Below, in pieces: positions 8,970-17,168 of a stretch of 64,000 nt of DNA. The stretch comes from Azospirillum thiophilum (lineage in GTDB: Bacteria; Pseudomonadota; Alphaproteobacteria; Azospirillales; Azospirillaceae): NCBI RefSeq assembly GCF_001305595.1, contig NZ_CP012406.1, positions 372,001-436,000 on the forward strand, in the 5' to 3' direction. The notes beneath the pieces were generated by a model. It saw only the letters and a list, made by a program, of their open reading frames with translations. It had not been told where the DNA came from and searched no databases. A program made the translations under genes and the position numbers. Numbering within the stretch: position 1 is the stretch's first letter; the number at the start of each line of letters is the position of its first letter.

Positions 8970-10121
8970 ATGCGTCTCATATTCCTTCTCGGGCTGGCGG
9001 GCTTCGCCAGTGCCTTCTCCCTGCGCACCACCGATCCGATGCTGACGCTGATCGCCGACGATCTCGGGGTGACGGTGCAGCAGGCGGCGCTGCTGGCGTC
9101 GGCCTACACGCTGCCCTATGCGCTGATGCAGGTCGTGCTCGGGCCGGTCGGCGACGCCATCGGCAAGTCGCGGCTGGTCCGGCTGGCGCTGGCGGTGCTG
9201 ACGGTCGGGCTGGTGCTGTCCACCATCGCCCCGACCTACGGCACGGTGATGGCCGGCCGCATCCTGGCCGGCGCCTTCGCCGGCGGCATCATCCCGGCAT
9301 CGATGGCGCTGATCGGCGACCGCGTGCCCTATGAGGAGCGCCAGATCGCCATCAGCCGCTTCCTGCTGGCGGTGATCCTGGGACAGATGTCGGGCTCCGC
9401 CGTGTCGGGCGCGCTGGCGGAGACCTTCGGCTGGCGCGTGGTGTTCGGCCTGTCCGCCGGACTGACCGCGCTGATCTGCGCCGCGGCGCTGATCGGGCTG
9501 TCGCGCGAGGTGGAGACGCGCTCGCCGCTGTCGATCGCGGGGGCGCAGCGGAACTATGCGACGGTGCTGTCCAACCCGGCCTCGCTGATCGTCTTCGCCA
9601 CCGTCGCGGCCGAAGGGCTGCTGATCTTCGGCATCTTCCCCTTCGTCGCGCCGGTGCTGATCGAGCATGGCGCGGCCGGCGCCTTCCAGGCCGGGCTGAC
9701 CATCGCCGCCTTCGCCATCGGCGGCGTGGTCTACAGCGCGGTGGTGCGGCGGCTGATCGCCTCGCTCGGCCAGTGGGGCATGATGAAGGCGGGCGGGCTG
9801 GCCGCCGGACTGTCCTATCTGGTCATCGCCTTCCCGGTGCCCTGGCCGGTGGTGAGCCTTGCCTTCCTGGTCGCCGGCTTCGGCTTCTACATGCTGCACA
9901 ACACCATGCAGACCCAGGCGACGGAGCTGGCGCCCGCCGCCCGCGGGTCGGCGCTGGCTCTGTTCGCGTCGAGCTTCTTCATCGGCCAGGGGATCGGGCC
10001 GGTGCTGTACGGCTATGTCGCCATCCACACCGGCTTCGCCCCGCTGTTCCTCGGCGTCGGCCTGCTCACCGCCGGGCTGGGCTTCGCCTCGGCCCGGCTG
10101 ATCCGGCGGGAACAGGCCTGA
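8970..10121 (+). CDS. MFS transporter (drug/metabolite exporter type)
   Basis: This 383-residue membrane protein has about twelve hydrophobic helices and the MFS motif A-like loop GPVGDAIGKSRLVRLALAV after helix 2. AGRILAGAFAGGIIPASMALIGD lies in helices 4-5. It resembles the DHA1-type exporters of the AraJ/Bcr group; no substrate can be assigned. The ATG at 8970 is preferred over a TTG 18 bases upstream. It is divergent from the hydrolase-regulator pair and convergent with the GH4 gene, whose stop lies only 3 bases beyond this one. Confidence 0.85.
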   Translation: MRLIFLLGLAGFASAFSLRTTDPMLTLIADDLGVTVQQAALLASAYTLPYALMQVVLGPVGDAIGKSRLVRLALAVLTVGLVLSTIAPTYGTVMAGRILAGAFAGGIIPASMALIGDRVPYEERQIAISRFLLAVILGQMSGSAVSGALAETFGWRVVFGLSAGLTALICAAALIGLSREVETRSPLSIAGAQRNYATVLSNPASLIVFATVAAEGLLIFGIFPFVAPVLIEHGAAGAFQAGLTIAAFAIGGVVYSAVVRRLIASLGQWGMMKAGGLAAGLSYLVIAFPVPWPVVSLAFLVAGFGFYMLHNTMQTQATELAPAARGSALALFASSFFIGQGIGPVLYGYVAIHTGFAPLFLGVGLLTAGLGFASARLIRREQA

Positions 10122-10124
10122 CGA

Positions 10125-11432
10125 TCACAGGCACGACCTGATATAGGGCCGGTTCGCCTCCCACAGCTCGTCCAGGATGGCGGCGGCGGCGGTGCTGGAG
10201 GTGATCACCGGGTCGATCAGCAACGCCTGCAGGGCCAGCTCCTTCGAGCCATGCAGCGCCGCCTCCACCGACAATTGCTGCACACCCGCCTGCACCGTCA
10301 GCAGCTTGAGGATGCCGTCGGGCAGCCGGCCGAGCGAGACGGGATGGACGCCGGCCGCATCCGCCACCAGGGGCACCTCCACCGCCAGCTCGTCGGGCAG
10401 GCCGGGGACGACGCCGCGGTTGATGACGATGCCGGATTCGATGAAGCGCTTCCGGTTGTGCAGCATGCCGTCGATCACCGCCACCGCCCGCTCGCCCCAG
10501 GACGGCCGGGTCCAGTCGTCGGGAAGCGGCCGGCTGCCGTCGATGACGCCGTCCATCAGGTCGCGCAGGATGACGCGCCCCTCCTCGTCGTGGCGGAAGT
10601 CGAAGCCATGCTCCCCGGCCTCCCAGCCATAGGGCAGGAATTCGCCGGTGTGGTCGTCGCTGGGCGTCACCCACAGGCCGAAGGCGTGGAACAGCCGCCG
10701 GGCCAGCGGGGTGAAGGACGGGTCGTGCGCCGCCTCCCTCTCGCGCAGCAGCGGGTAGAGGTCGCGGCCGGTCGCCTTCTCGCGGATCGCGGTCAGCCAT
10801 TGGAAATGGTTCAGCCCGGCGCCCCAGACATCCACCTCCTTCTCCGCCATGCCCAGGATCTGGCAGATGAACCAGCGCGCCAGGAAGATCCCGTGGCACA
10901 TCCCCAGCGTCCGGACGCCCGTGCAGCGCGACAGCCCTAGCACGATGCGGCTTTCCGGGTTGGACAGGTTGATGAACAGCGCGTCCGGGCAGATCGCCTC
11001 GACGTCGCGGGCGATGTCGACGATCAGCGGCAGGGTGCGCAGCGTGAAGAACAGCCCGCCCGGCCCGCCATTCTCGCCCAGCGTGTGGTGGACGCCGTGC
11101 TTCCGCGGCACCTCGAAATCCAGCTTCCACAGCCGGTTGCGCTCGATGGCGACGGCGCACAGCACGAAGCCGGCGCCCTGGAGCGCGGCCTTGCGGTCGG
11201 TCGTCGTCTCGATGACGATGCCGGCCCCGCTTCCGCCGCCGCCCTCATTGCCGCCCTGGCGGTTCATCACCCCGGCCAGCGCCGCCATACGGTCGAGCGC
11301 GTCCCGGTCGGTGTCGACCAGCGTCAGGGTGCTGCCGGCCAGATCGGCGGAGGAGAACAGGTCCTGGAACAGGCTGAGGCCGAAGGCGGCGCTGCCGGCG
11401 CCGATGAACACGATCTTGGTGGTATTCGCCAT
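10125..11432 (-). CDS. Glycoside hydrolase family 4 (alpha-galactosidase/alpha-glucosidase type)
   Basis: This 435-residue cytoplasmic enzyme belongs to GH4, which cleaves glycosides by an NAD+- and divalent metal-dependent oxidation-elimination mechanism. The N-terminal Rossmann motif is FIGAGSAAFG. Metal and substrate motifs follow: NLSNPESRIV near residue 160, GMCHGIF near 180 (Cys and His metal ligands) and GAGLNHFQWL near 205. The start at 11432 is preceded by GGAGGAA. Sugar specificity within GH4 (alpha-galactoside, alpha-glucoside or glucuronide) is not certain. It lies 92 bases after the LacI gene on the same strand, so it may be the last gene of that operon, although a glycosidase fits poorly with the amino acid genes upstream. 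Confidence 0.85.
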   Translation of the reverse strand: MANTTKIVFIGAGSAAFGLSLFQDLFSSADLAGSTLTLVDTDRDALDRMAALAGVMNRQGGNEGGGGSGAGIVIETTTDRKAALQGAGFVLCAVAIERNRLWKLDFEVPRKHGVHHTLGENGGPGGLFFTLRTLPLIVDIARDVEAICPDALFINLSNPESRIVLGLSRCTGVRTLGMCHGIFLARWFICQILGMAEKEVDVWGAGLNHFQWLTAIREKATGRDLYPLLREREAAHDPSFTPLARRLFHAFGLWVTPSDDHTGEFLPYGWEAGEHGFDFRHDEEGRVILRDLMDGVIDGSRPLPDDWTRPSWGERAVAVIDGMLHNRKRFIESGIVINRGVVPGLPDELAVEVPLVADAAGVHPVSLGRLPDGILKLLTVQAGVQQLSVEAALHGSKELALQALLIDPVITSSTAAAAILDELWEANRPYIRSCL

Positions 11433-11524
11433 GGTGCGGTTCCTCCAGAACATGGCGGCTGAACGCCGTCCTTGAGGAACAGGCTACGCCTTTCGTGCAG
11501 GGCCGAACAGTGGCGGCGACGGCC

Positions 11525-12652
11525 TCAACTGCTGCCGCGCCGGGCCAGCGTCAGCTCGACGGCGCGGATCGGCTCCGACGGCATCCCGCCGCGCATCCGC
11601 TGCAGGATCATCGATCCGGCCTGACGGCCGAGATCGCGGCTGTCGATCCCGATGGTGGTCAGGCCGGGCGGCAGCTCCTCGGCGATGTCGTTGTGCCCGA
11701 AGCCCAGGATGGCGATGTCGTCGGGCAGCCGCATGCCGAGCCGGCGCGCCTCCAGCAGCGCCCCGGTCGCCAGCAGGTCGTTGGCGCAGAACACCGCCTC
11801 GATCTGTGCGTTGCGGGACAGCAGGTCGCCGAGCGCCCGGCGGCCGTCCACCATGCTGCTGACCCCGTCGACCGAGAGTTCGGCGACGATGTCGAGCCCG
11901 GCCGCCCGGGCGCCCTCGCGGAAGCCGGTAAGGCGAAGGGCGCCGCGTCCGCTGCGGCGGCCGATGAAGGCGACCCGGCGATGGCCGCGCGCGGCGAAAT
12001 GCTCGGCCGCCAAGCGGCCGCTGTCGATGTTCGAGAAGCCGACCAGCATGTCGATCGGGTCGCGGGGATAGGCCCAGGTCTCCATGATCGGGATCCCGAG
12101 CGCCCGCAACGCCCGCCGGTTCTCCTCGATCTCGATGACGCCGGTGAACATGACCGCCGCCGGACGCATCTCGCGCAGCGACTGGATCATCGTCGTCTCC
12201 TTGGCATAGGAGTAGGAGGTCTGCCCGATCATCAGCTGGTAGCCCTGCGGCTCCAGCACCTCGCCGCAACCCTGCACGGCGAGGCAGAACTGCTCGCTCT
12301 GGAGGTTGGAGACGAAGGCGGCGACGATGTTCGACTGGCCCGACCTCAGCGCGCGGGCATGGGGGTTGGTGGCGTAGCCGGTGCGCTCCACGATCTCCAG
12401 GATCCGGCGGCGCTTGGCCTCGGCCACCTTCTCCGGCTGGCGCAGGGCGCGCGAGACGGTGATCGGTGACACCCCGGCGAGCCGGGCGATCTCGACGATG
12501 CGCGGCGGGGCCGCTCCCTCGCCGACAGCATCCTCCCCGGCCAGGCCGTCGCCTGATGGGCCGTCTGCTGCCGCAGGCTCCGGCTTCGCCGCCCGGAGGC
12601 GGAGGACGTCGTCGATGGTCGGCGGACGCTTCGCCGCACCGGTGTCACTCAT
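11525..12652 (-). CDS. LacI-family transcriptional regulator
   Basis: This 375-residue repressor has a LacI DNA-binding helix-turn-helix and hinge (IVEIARLAGVSPITVSRALR, then ATNPHARALRSGQSNIVAAF) and a periplasmic-binding-protein-like effector domain (DDIAILGFGHNDIAEELPPG near the C terminus). Unusually, the HTH begins near residue 51, after a low-complexity extension rich in Ala, Gly and Glu; LacI proteins normally start with the HTH. The start at 12652 has GGGGAGG upstream. It is the eighth gene of the amino acid operon and the natural candidate to bind the ATGACAACGTTGTCAT palindrome at the operon head. Short tandem CCAGGCCGAACCC copies precede it. Confidence 0.9.
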   Translation of the reverse strand: MSDTGAAKRPPTIDDVLRLRAAKPEPAAADGPSGDGLAGEDAVGEGAAPPRIVEIARLAGVSPITVSRALRQPEKVAEAKRRRILEIVERTGYATNPHARALRSGQSNIVAAFVSNLQSEQFCLAVQGCGEVLEPQGYQLMIGQTSYSYAKETTMIQSLREMRPAAVMFTGVIEIEENRRALRALGIPIMETWAYPRDPIDMLVGFSNIDSGRLAAEHFAARGHRRVAFIGRRSGRGALRLTGFREGARAAGLDIVAELSVDGVSSMVDGRRALGDLLSRNAQIEAVFCANDLLATGALLEARRLGMRLPDDIAILGFGHNDIAEELPPGLTTIGIDSRDLGRQAGSMILQRMRGGMPSEPIRAVELTLARRGSS

Positions 12653-12720
12653 GCCGCCCGCCTCCCCATCCGAACCACCGGCCAAACCCCAGGCCGAACC
12701 CCAGGCCGAACCCCCACCCG

Positions 12721-13755
12721 TCACGCCGCGCGCGCCAGGATGCCCGCCTCCTCCACCGGACGAGCCACCTGGATCAGGCAGTCGCCGGCTTCGCTGTCGC
12801 TGTGCAGCCGCCGCGAGATGACGATGCCCGCCTCCTGGAAGCGCAGCTCCTCCTCCGGAAGGTCGAGCCGCGTCAGGTCGTGGAACCAGCCGGCGAGGTC
12901 GCCGGCGGCGACCCGCGCCCCCACATCGACCGCCGGCTCGAACCAGCCGCGCCGCAGCGCGTAGATCGCCTGCCGGTGGCTGTCAAGCTGCAGCAGCTGC
13001 ATCGGTGCCGGAGCGGGCGCGGCAACCGAGAGAACCGGCGCATCGGTCAACCCGACGGCGATCAGCAAATTGTCGATCGCACGCGCGGTGTAGGCCATCG
13101 TCTCCGGCGTCACCGTGCCGCCGCCGCCGAACTCGCCGCTGATGCCGATGACGCCGGCCCGCGCGGCCGCCGCCATCGAGGTCGGCGCGGTGGCACCGTT
13201 CTCCGCCACGAAGCCGTAGGGCATGCCCAGCGACCGCATCAGCTCCAGCGCGCGGCCGAGCCGGTCCGGGGTGCCCTGCCGCTCGATCAGGGCGCAGGGC
13301 AAGTGCGCCATGGAGGTGCCGCCGGAATGGATGTCGAACACCAGGTCGTGGCGGGGGAACAGCTCGTGCTCCAGGAAATGGGCCAGCCGGAAGGTGGGCG
13401 AACCGGCGGGGTCGCCGGGGAAGGCGCGGTTGAGATTGCCCTCGTCCAGCGGCGACCGGCGCCGCGCCGCCATCACCGCCGGGGCGTTGGCGGCGGGCAG
13501 GATCGTCACCTCGCCGCGGATGCGCGCCGGGTCGAGCCGTCGGAACAGCCGGCCCAGCAGCAGCTCGCCCTCATACTCGTCGCCGTGGTTGCCTGCCATC
13601 AGCAGCACGCGCGGCCCCGTCCCGTTGCGCACGCGGCAGACCGGAACCTTCACCTGATAGTAGGGGGAGCGGTCCACCGAAAAGGGGATGCTGAGGAAAT
13701 CCAGCGATTTGCCGTCGGCGGCGAAATCGAGCGCGTGGTAGAGGCCAGTGTGCAT
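12721..13755 (-). CDS. Succinylglutamate desuccinylase/aspartoacylase-family deacylase
   Basis: This 344-residue zinc amidohydrolase belongs to the AstE/AspA branch of the M14 fold. The first metal motif GNHGDEYEG (His and Glu ligands) is near residue 56 and the second, FDIHSGG, near 140. Arg and Glu substrate contacts appear in EGNLNRAFPGD and in SGEFGGGG. Relatives include aspartoacylase and DoeB, which removes an acetyl group from N-acetyl-diaminobutyrate in ectoine breakdown; ectoine hydrolase itself is not present here. Its place beside an amino acid ABC transporter, RidA and a PLP enzyme suggests that it deacylates an imported N-acyl amino acid. Confidence 0.85.
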   Translation of the reverse strand: MHTGLYHALDFAADGKSLDFLSIPFSVDRSPYYQVKVPVCRVRNGTGPRVLLMAGNHGDEYEGELLLGRLFRRLDPARIRGEVTILPAANAPAVMAARRRSPLDEGNLNRAFPGDPAGSPTFRLAHFLEHELFPRHDLVFDIHSGGTSMAHLPCALIERQGTPDRLGRALELMRSLGMPYGFVAENGATAPTSMAAAARAGVIGISGEFGGGGTVTPETMAYTARAIDNLLIAVGLTDAPVLSVAAPAPAPMQLLQLDSHRQAIYALRRGWFEPAVDVGARVAAGDLAGWFHDLTRLDLPEEELRFQEAGIVISRRLHSDSEAGDCLIQVARPVEEAGILARAA

Positions 13756-13779
13756 TCCAAAAACCTTCTAGCGAAGGGA

Positions 13780-13804
13780 CGTCCGGGCAGCGGTTGCCCG
13801 GACG
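13780..13804 (-). other. Intra-operon hairpin
   Basis: A perfect 10-bp inverted repeat (CGTCCGGGCA at 13780-13789 and its complement at 13795-13804) with a 5-base loop lies between the RidA and deacylase genes. No T tract follows directly, so it looks more like an mRNA-processing or stabilising stem than a terminator. Confidence 0.6.
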
Positions 13805-13832
13805 CCGTCTCCGATCCGCCGGATGAACCCGG

Positions 13833-14177
13833 TTACAGGGCGGCGAGCGCCGTCATCTCGACGCGCAGGTCCGGATCGGCCAGCCGCGCCTCGGTGCAGG
13901 CGCGGGCCGGCGGGTTGGCCGGATCGATCCAGGCGTCGTAGACCTCGTTCATGGCGTCGAAGTCGGTGATGTGCGGCAGGAAGACGTTGACGGCGACCAG
14001 CTTGGACTTGTCGGTCCCGGCCTCCTCCAGCAGGGCGTCGATCTTGGCCAGCACGTCCCGGGTCTGCTCCTGGATGGAGCCGGTCCGGTTGTTGGCGACC
14101 TGGCCCGCGATGTGGACCATGCCGTGGCAGACGACGGCCTGGCTCATGCGCGAACCGACCTGGAACCTCGTGATCAT
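13833..14177 (-). CDS. RidA-family enamine/imine deaminase
   Basis: This 114-residue protein belongs to the RidA (YjgF/YER057c/UK114) family, trimeric enzymes that hydrolyse reactive enamines and imines released by PLP enzymes to 2-keto acids. The diagnostic Arg of the deaminase subgroup appears in PPARACTEARLADPDLRVEM near the C terminus; Ala and Cys there are typical, and the final Glu contacts substrate. The gene lies in the same operon as a PLP-dependent fold-type III lyase, so the pairing is biochemically coherent: the lyase makes an enamine and RidA clears it. Length is slightly short for RidA (usually about 125-130). Confidence 0.9.
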   Translation of the reverse strand: MITRFQVGSRMSQAVVCHGMVHIAGQVANNRTGSIQEQTRDVLAKIDALLEEAGTDKSKLVAVNVFLPHITDFDAMNEVYDAWIDPANPPARACTEARLADPDLRVEMTALAAL

Positions 14178-14209
14178 CGAAAAGACCTTTCTCGGATACT
14201 GGATCGTGA

Positions 14210-14237
14210 CGTCACATCTGCGGCGTCACATCTGCGG
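14210..14237. repeat. Perfect 14-bp tandem duplication over a stop codon
   Basis: CGTCACATCTGCGG occurs twice with no gap (14210-14223 and 14224-14237). The second copy spans the stop codon of the binding-protein gene; the first lies just after it on the minus strand. It looks like a recent slippage duplication with no effect on the protein. Confidence 0.8.
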
Positions 14238-15029
14238 AAGCGTCTGCTTTTCCTTGAACCACTTCATCTGAAGGGCGCCCAGCTTGCCGTTCAGGCGGTT
14301 GTAGAACAGGAAGGTGTTGACCCAGTCACGCAGGTCCTGCTCGCCATGGCGCAGCACCACATGGGCCGGCGACTGGCGGATCAGGAACTTCAGCTCGACA
14401 TCCTTGCCGGGATTGTCCTCGGCGACCTTCAGCGCGATGGCGCTGTTCTCGGCGAAGGTCTCGACCTGACCGGCGAGATAGGCGGCGATGGCGCCGGGCG
14501 TGTCCTCGAACCGCACCAGCTTGGCGCCGGGGGCGTTGTCGGTCAGCCAGATGTCGAGGGTGGAGCCCTTGGCGACGCCGATGCTGTGGCCCTTCAGCTC
14601 TGCCGGATCGGTGGAGGTCGCCATCGATTTCGGCCCGTAGACGCCGAGATTGACCGCGGCATAGGGCTGGGTGAAGGTCACCTGCTGGGCGCGCTCCGGC
14701 GTCGCCCCGGCGGCGGCGACCAGCACGTCGACCTTGTTGGCGAGCAGGCTGGGGATGCGGTTGGCGCCGGTCACCTGGACCAGCTCCAGCTTCACGCCCA
14801 TGTCGGCGGCCAGCAGCCTGGCCAGATCGATGTCGAGGCCGGCGGCTTCGCCCTTGGCGTCCTTGAAGCCCCAGGGGGCGGCATCCATCAGCACGCCGAC
14901 GCGCAGCTTGCCGGCGGACAGCACGTTCTGCAGCGCATCCGCCTTGGCGGCGGAGGGCACGGCGGAGAGCGCGACGGTGGCGCAGACCGCCAGGGCGGCG
15001 GCGAGGGTGCGGAAGAGTCTCACAGGCAT
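14226..15029 (-). CDS. Polar amino acid ABC transporter, periplasmic binding protein
   Basis: This 267-residue family 3 solute-binding protein has a signal peptide (MPVRLFRTLAAALAVCATVA, cleavage after SAVPSAAKA). The mature domain shows the family pattern: KLRVGVLMDAAPWGFKD, GLDIDLARLLAADMGVKLEL, NRIPSLLANKVDVLVA and a second lobe with SIGVAKGSTLDIWL. The ligand is probably an amino acid or a close derivative. It is 69 bases downstream of its ATPase gene and upstream of RidA. The gene order (lyase, two permeases, ATPase, binding protein) makes this a complete importer. Confidence 0.9.
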   Translation of the reverse strand: MPVRLFRTLAAALAVCATVALSAVPSAAKADALQNVLSAGKLRVGVLMDAAPWGFKDAKGEAAGLDIDLARLLAADMGVKLELVQVTGANRIPSLLANKVDVLVAAAGATPERAQQVTFTQPYAAVNLGVYGPKSMATSTDPAELKGHSIGVAKGSTLDIWLTDNAPGAKLVRFEDTPGAIAAYLAGQVETFAENSAIALKVAEDNPGKDVELKFLIRQSPAHVVLRHGEQDLRDWVNTFLFYNRLNGKLGALQMKWFKEKQTLPQM

Positions 15030-15098
15030 TTTCTCCTCTGTTCAGCTCGTGGTCCGGCCCTTGGTGCGGGCCGGTGATGGGGGCCGGTATGGGGGGCC

Positions 15099-15827
15099 TC
15101 AGCGCACGGAGGCGATGAAGCTCTGCAGTTCGGGCGTGCGCGGATTGGCGAAGAGTTCGGCCGGCGGCCCCTCCTCCCAGACGCGGCCCTGGTGCATGAA
15201 GACGATCTTGGAGGCGACATTGCGGGCAAAGCCCATCTCGTGGGTGACGAGGACCATGGTCATGCCCTGGCGCGCCATGTCCTCCATCACCTTCAGCACC
15301 TCGCCGACCAGCTCCGGGTCGAGGGCGGAGGTCACCTCGTCGAACAGCATCAGCTGCGGTCCCATGGCGAGGCAGCGCGCGATGGCGACGCGCTGCTGCT
15401 GCCCGCCGGAGAGCTGGGCCGGATAGGCGTCGATCTTGTCGGCCAGCCCGACGCGGGCCAGCACGTCCAGCGCCAGCGCCCTCCCCTCCGCCTTGGCGAT
15501 CCGCTTGTTGAGGACCGGCGCCAGCGTGATGTTGCGCTCCACCGTCAGGTGCGGGAACAGGTTGAAGGCCTGGAAGACGATGCCGACGCGCTGGCGGAAG
15601 CCGCGCAGGTCCGGCATGTCGGTGCGCACCGACCGGCCCTCCACCAGGATCTCGCCGCTGTCGACCCGCTCCAGCGCGTTGATGCAGCGCAGCAGGGTCG
15701 ATTTGCCGGAGCCCGACTTGCCGATGATGGTGACGATCTCGCCTTCTTCGATGTCGAGCGACACCCCTTTGAGCACCTGGGCGGAACCGTAGCTCTTGGT
15801 AACGTTTCGGATGTCAACGAGCGCCAT
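15099..15827 (-). CDS. Polar amino acid ABC transporter, ATP-binding protein
   Basis: This 242-residue ATPase is intact: Walker A GKSGSGKST near residue 37, the Q-loop in GIVFQAFNLFPHLT, the signature LSGGQQQRVAIAR near 138, Walker B LMLFDEVTSALDPE and the switch His in VLVTHEMGFA. It is of the GlnQ/HisP type that energises family 3 importers. It overlaps the 3' end of the upstream permease gene by 14 bases, showing translational coupling. Confidence 0.95.
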   Translation of the reverse strand: MALVDIRNVTKSYGSAQVLKGVSLDIEEGEIVTIIGKSGSGKSTLLRCINALERVDSGEILVEGRSVRTDMPDLRGFRQRVGIVFQAFNLFPHLTVERNITLAPVLNKRIAKAEGRALALDVLARVGLADKIDAYPAQLSGGQQQRVAIARCLAMGPQLMLFDEVTSALDPELVGEVLKVMEDMARQGMTMVLVTHEMGFARNVASKIVFMHQGRVWEEGPPAELFANPRTPELQSFIASVR

Positions 15828-16464
15828 TCAGACGGGCCTCCAGGGAACGCGCCCACAGGGTGAGCGGCAGGCAGGCGGCGAAATAGATCGCCGCGACGAT
15901 CGAATAGACCAGCAGGGGCTGGAAGGTGGCGGCGCTGACCAGCTGGCCGGCGCGGGCGAGTTCGACGAAGCCGACGATGGAGGCGAGCGACGTGCCCTTG
16001 ATCAGCTGGACGAGGAAGCCGACGGTCGGCGGCAGCGCCATGCGGAAGGCCTGCGGCGCGATGACGTAGCGGAACTGGTGCCAGCCCGACAGGCCGAGGC
16101 AGGCCGCCGCCTCCCACTGCTCGTGCTTCACCGCCTCGATGCCGCCGCGCCAGATCTCGCCGAGGAAGGAGGCGGTGTAGACCGTCATGGCGATGCCGAC
16201 CGCGACCAGCGGCGAGATCTCCACGCCGAGGAAGACCGGCATGCCGAAATAGAAGAACATCAGCAGGCCGAGCAGCGGGACGCCCTGGACCAGCTGGAGG
16301 AAGCCGATGGCGATCCAGCGCAGGGCCCGGCTCGCGCTGGTCCGCATCAGGGCGAGGCCCAGCGCCAGCGGACCGCCGAAGGCGAGCGCAATGACGACGA
16401 GGACCGCCGTCCATTGCAGGGCGCTGAACAGTGACAGGAAGTCGGCGAGGGAGAAGGAACGCAT
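15814..16464 (-). CDS. Polar amino acid ABC transporter, permease
   Basis: This 216-residue inner-membrane permease of the HisM/GlnP type has about five transmembrane helices and the EAA loop that docks the ATPase (EAVKHEQWEAAACLGLSGWHQFRYVIAPQA, reading across the loop). The start at 16464 gives MRSFSLADFL, directly after the partner permease gene (14-base gap). A much longer upstream frame exists but overlaps that permease and is not real. It forms a heterodimer with the product of the gene at 16479-17147. Confidence 0.92.
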   Translation of the reverse strand: MRSFSLADFLSLFSALQWTAVLVVIALAFGGPLALGLALMRTSASRALRWIAIGFLQLVQGVPLLGLLMFFYFGMPVFLGVEISPLVAVGIAMTVYTASFLGEIWRGGIEAVKHEQWEAAACLGLSGWHQFRYVIAPQAFRMALPPTVGFLVQLIKGTSLASIVGFVELARAGQLVSAATFQPLLVYSIVAAIYFAACLPLTLWARSLEARLNGAR

Positions 16465-16478
16465 GGCCGGCGTCTCCG

Positions 16479-17147
16479 TCAGCGCCGTACCGGCCAGCGG
16501 AAGGCGAGATGCCCCACCGCGGCGAACAGCAGTTTGAAGATCATCACCAGGGCGAAATAGATGCCGCAGATCACGGCATAGACCTCGAAGCTGCGGTAGG
16601 TGCGCGTCTCGATGAAGCCGCCGGTGTGGAACAGCTCCTCCGCCGAGATCTGCGAGGCGAGCGAGGTGCCGAGCAGCAGCAGCACGAACTGGCTGGTGAA
16701 GGCGGGATAGACGCTGCGCAGGGCGGGCGGCAGCACGATGTGGCGGAACACCTGCCAGCGCGAGAGCCCCAGGCACTGGCCGGCCTCGACCTGGCTGCCG
16801 GGAATGGACTCCAGCCCGGCGCGGACGATCTCGGTGCAGTAGGCGCCGAAATAGAGGCCGAGCGCGATCGCCGCCGCCTCGAAGGCGTCCATCCGCAGCC
16901 CGAAGCCGGGCAGCACGAAGAAGACGACGAACAGCTGGATCAGCGACGGCGTGTTGCGGATCAGCTCGACATAGCCGCGGATCGCCCAGCGCACCGGGCG
17001 CGGCCCGCTGCGCACCGCCGACGCCGCGGTGACGCCGATGGCGGTGCCGATCACCGCCGCGACCAGGGTCAGCAGCAGCGTGTGCAGCGTGCCGTCGATC
17101 AGCTGGTCCTGGTAGCGCCAGAGCTGTTGGAAATTCAAAGTCTGCAT
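16479..17147 (-). CDS. Polar amino acid ABC transporter, permease
   Basis: This 222-residue permease is the partner of the next gene. It carries the HisQ/HisM-type segments ELIRNTPSLIQLFVVFFVLP and the ATPase-docking loop GLESIPGSQVEAGQCLGLSR. About five hydrophobic helices are visible. It starts 21 bases after the stop of the PLP lyase gene, so import and catabolic genes share one transcript. Confidence 0.92.
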   Translation of the reverse strand: MQTLNFQQLWRYQDQLIDGTLHTLLLTLVAAVIGTAIGVTAASAVRSGPRPVRWAIRGYVELIRNTPSLIQLFVVFFVLPGFGLRMDAFEAAAIALGLYFGAYCTEIVRAGLESIPGSQVEAGQCLGLSRWQVFRHIVLPPALRSVYPAFTSQFVLLLLGTSLASQISAEELFHTGGFIETRTYRSFEVYAVICGIYFALVMIFKLLFAAVGHLAFRWPVRR

Positions 17148-17168
17148 GGGGTGTCTGGCCGCCTTGGG

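Noticed and set aside
12676..12720. Tandem CCAGGCCGAACCC repeat before the LacI gene as a regulatory element
   Set aside because: Only two to three short imperfect copies, in a proline/glycine-coding-like context; probably slippage in GC-rich DNA.
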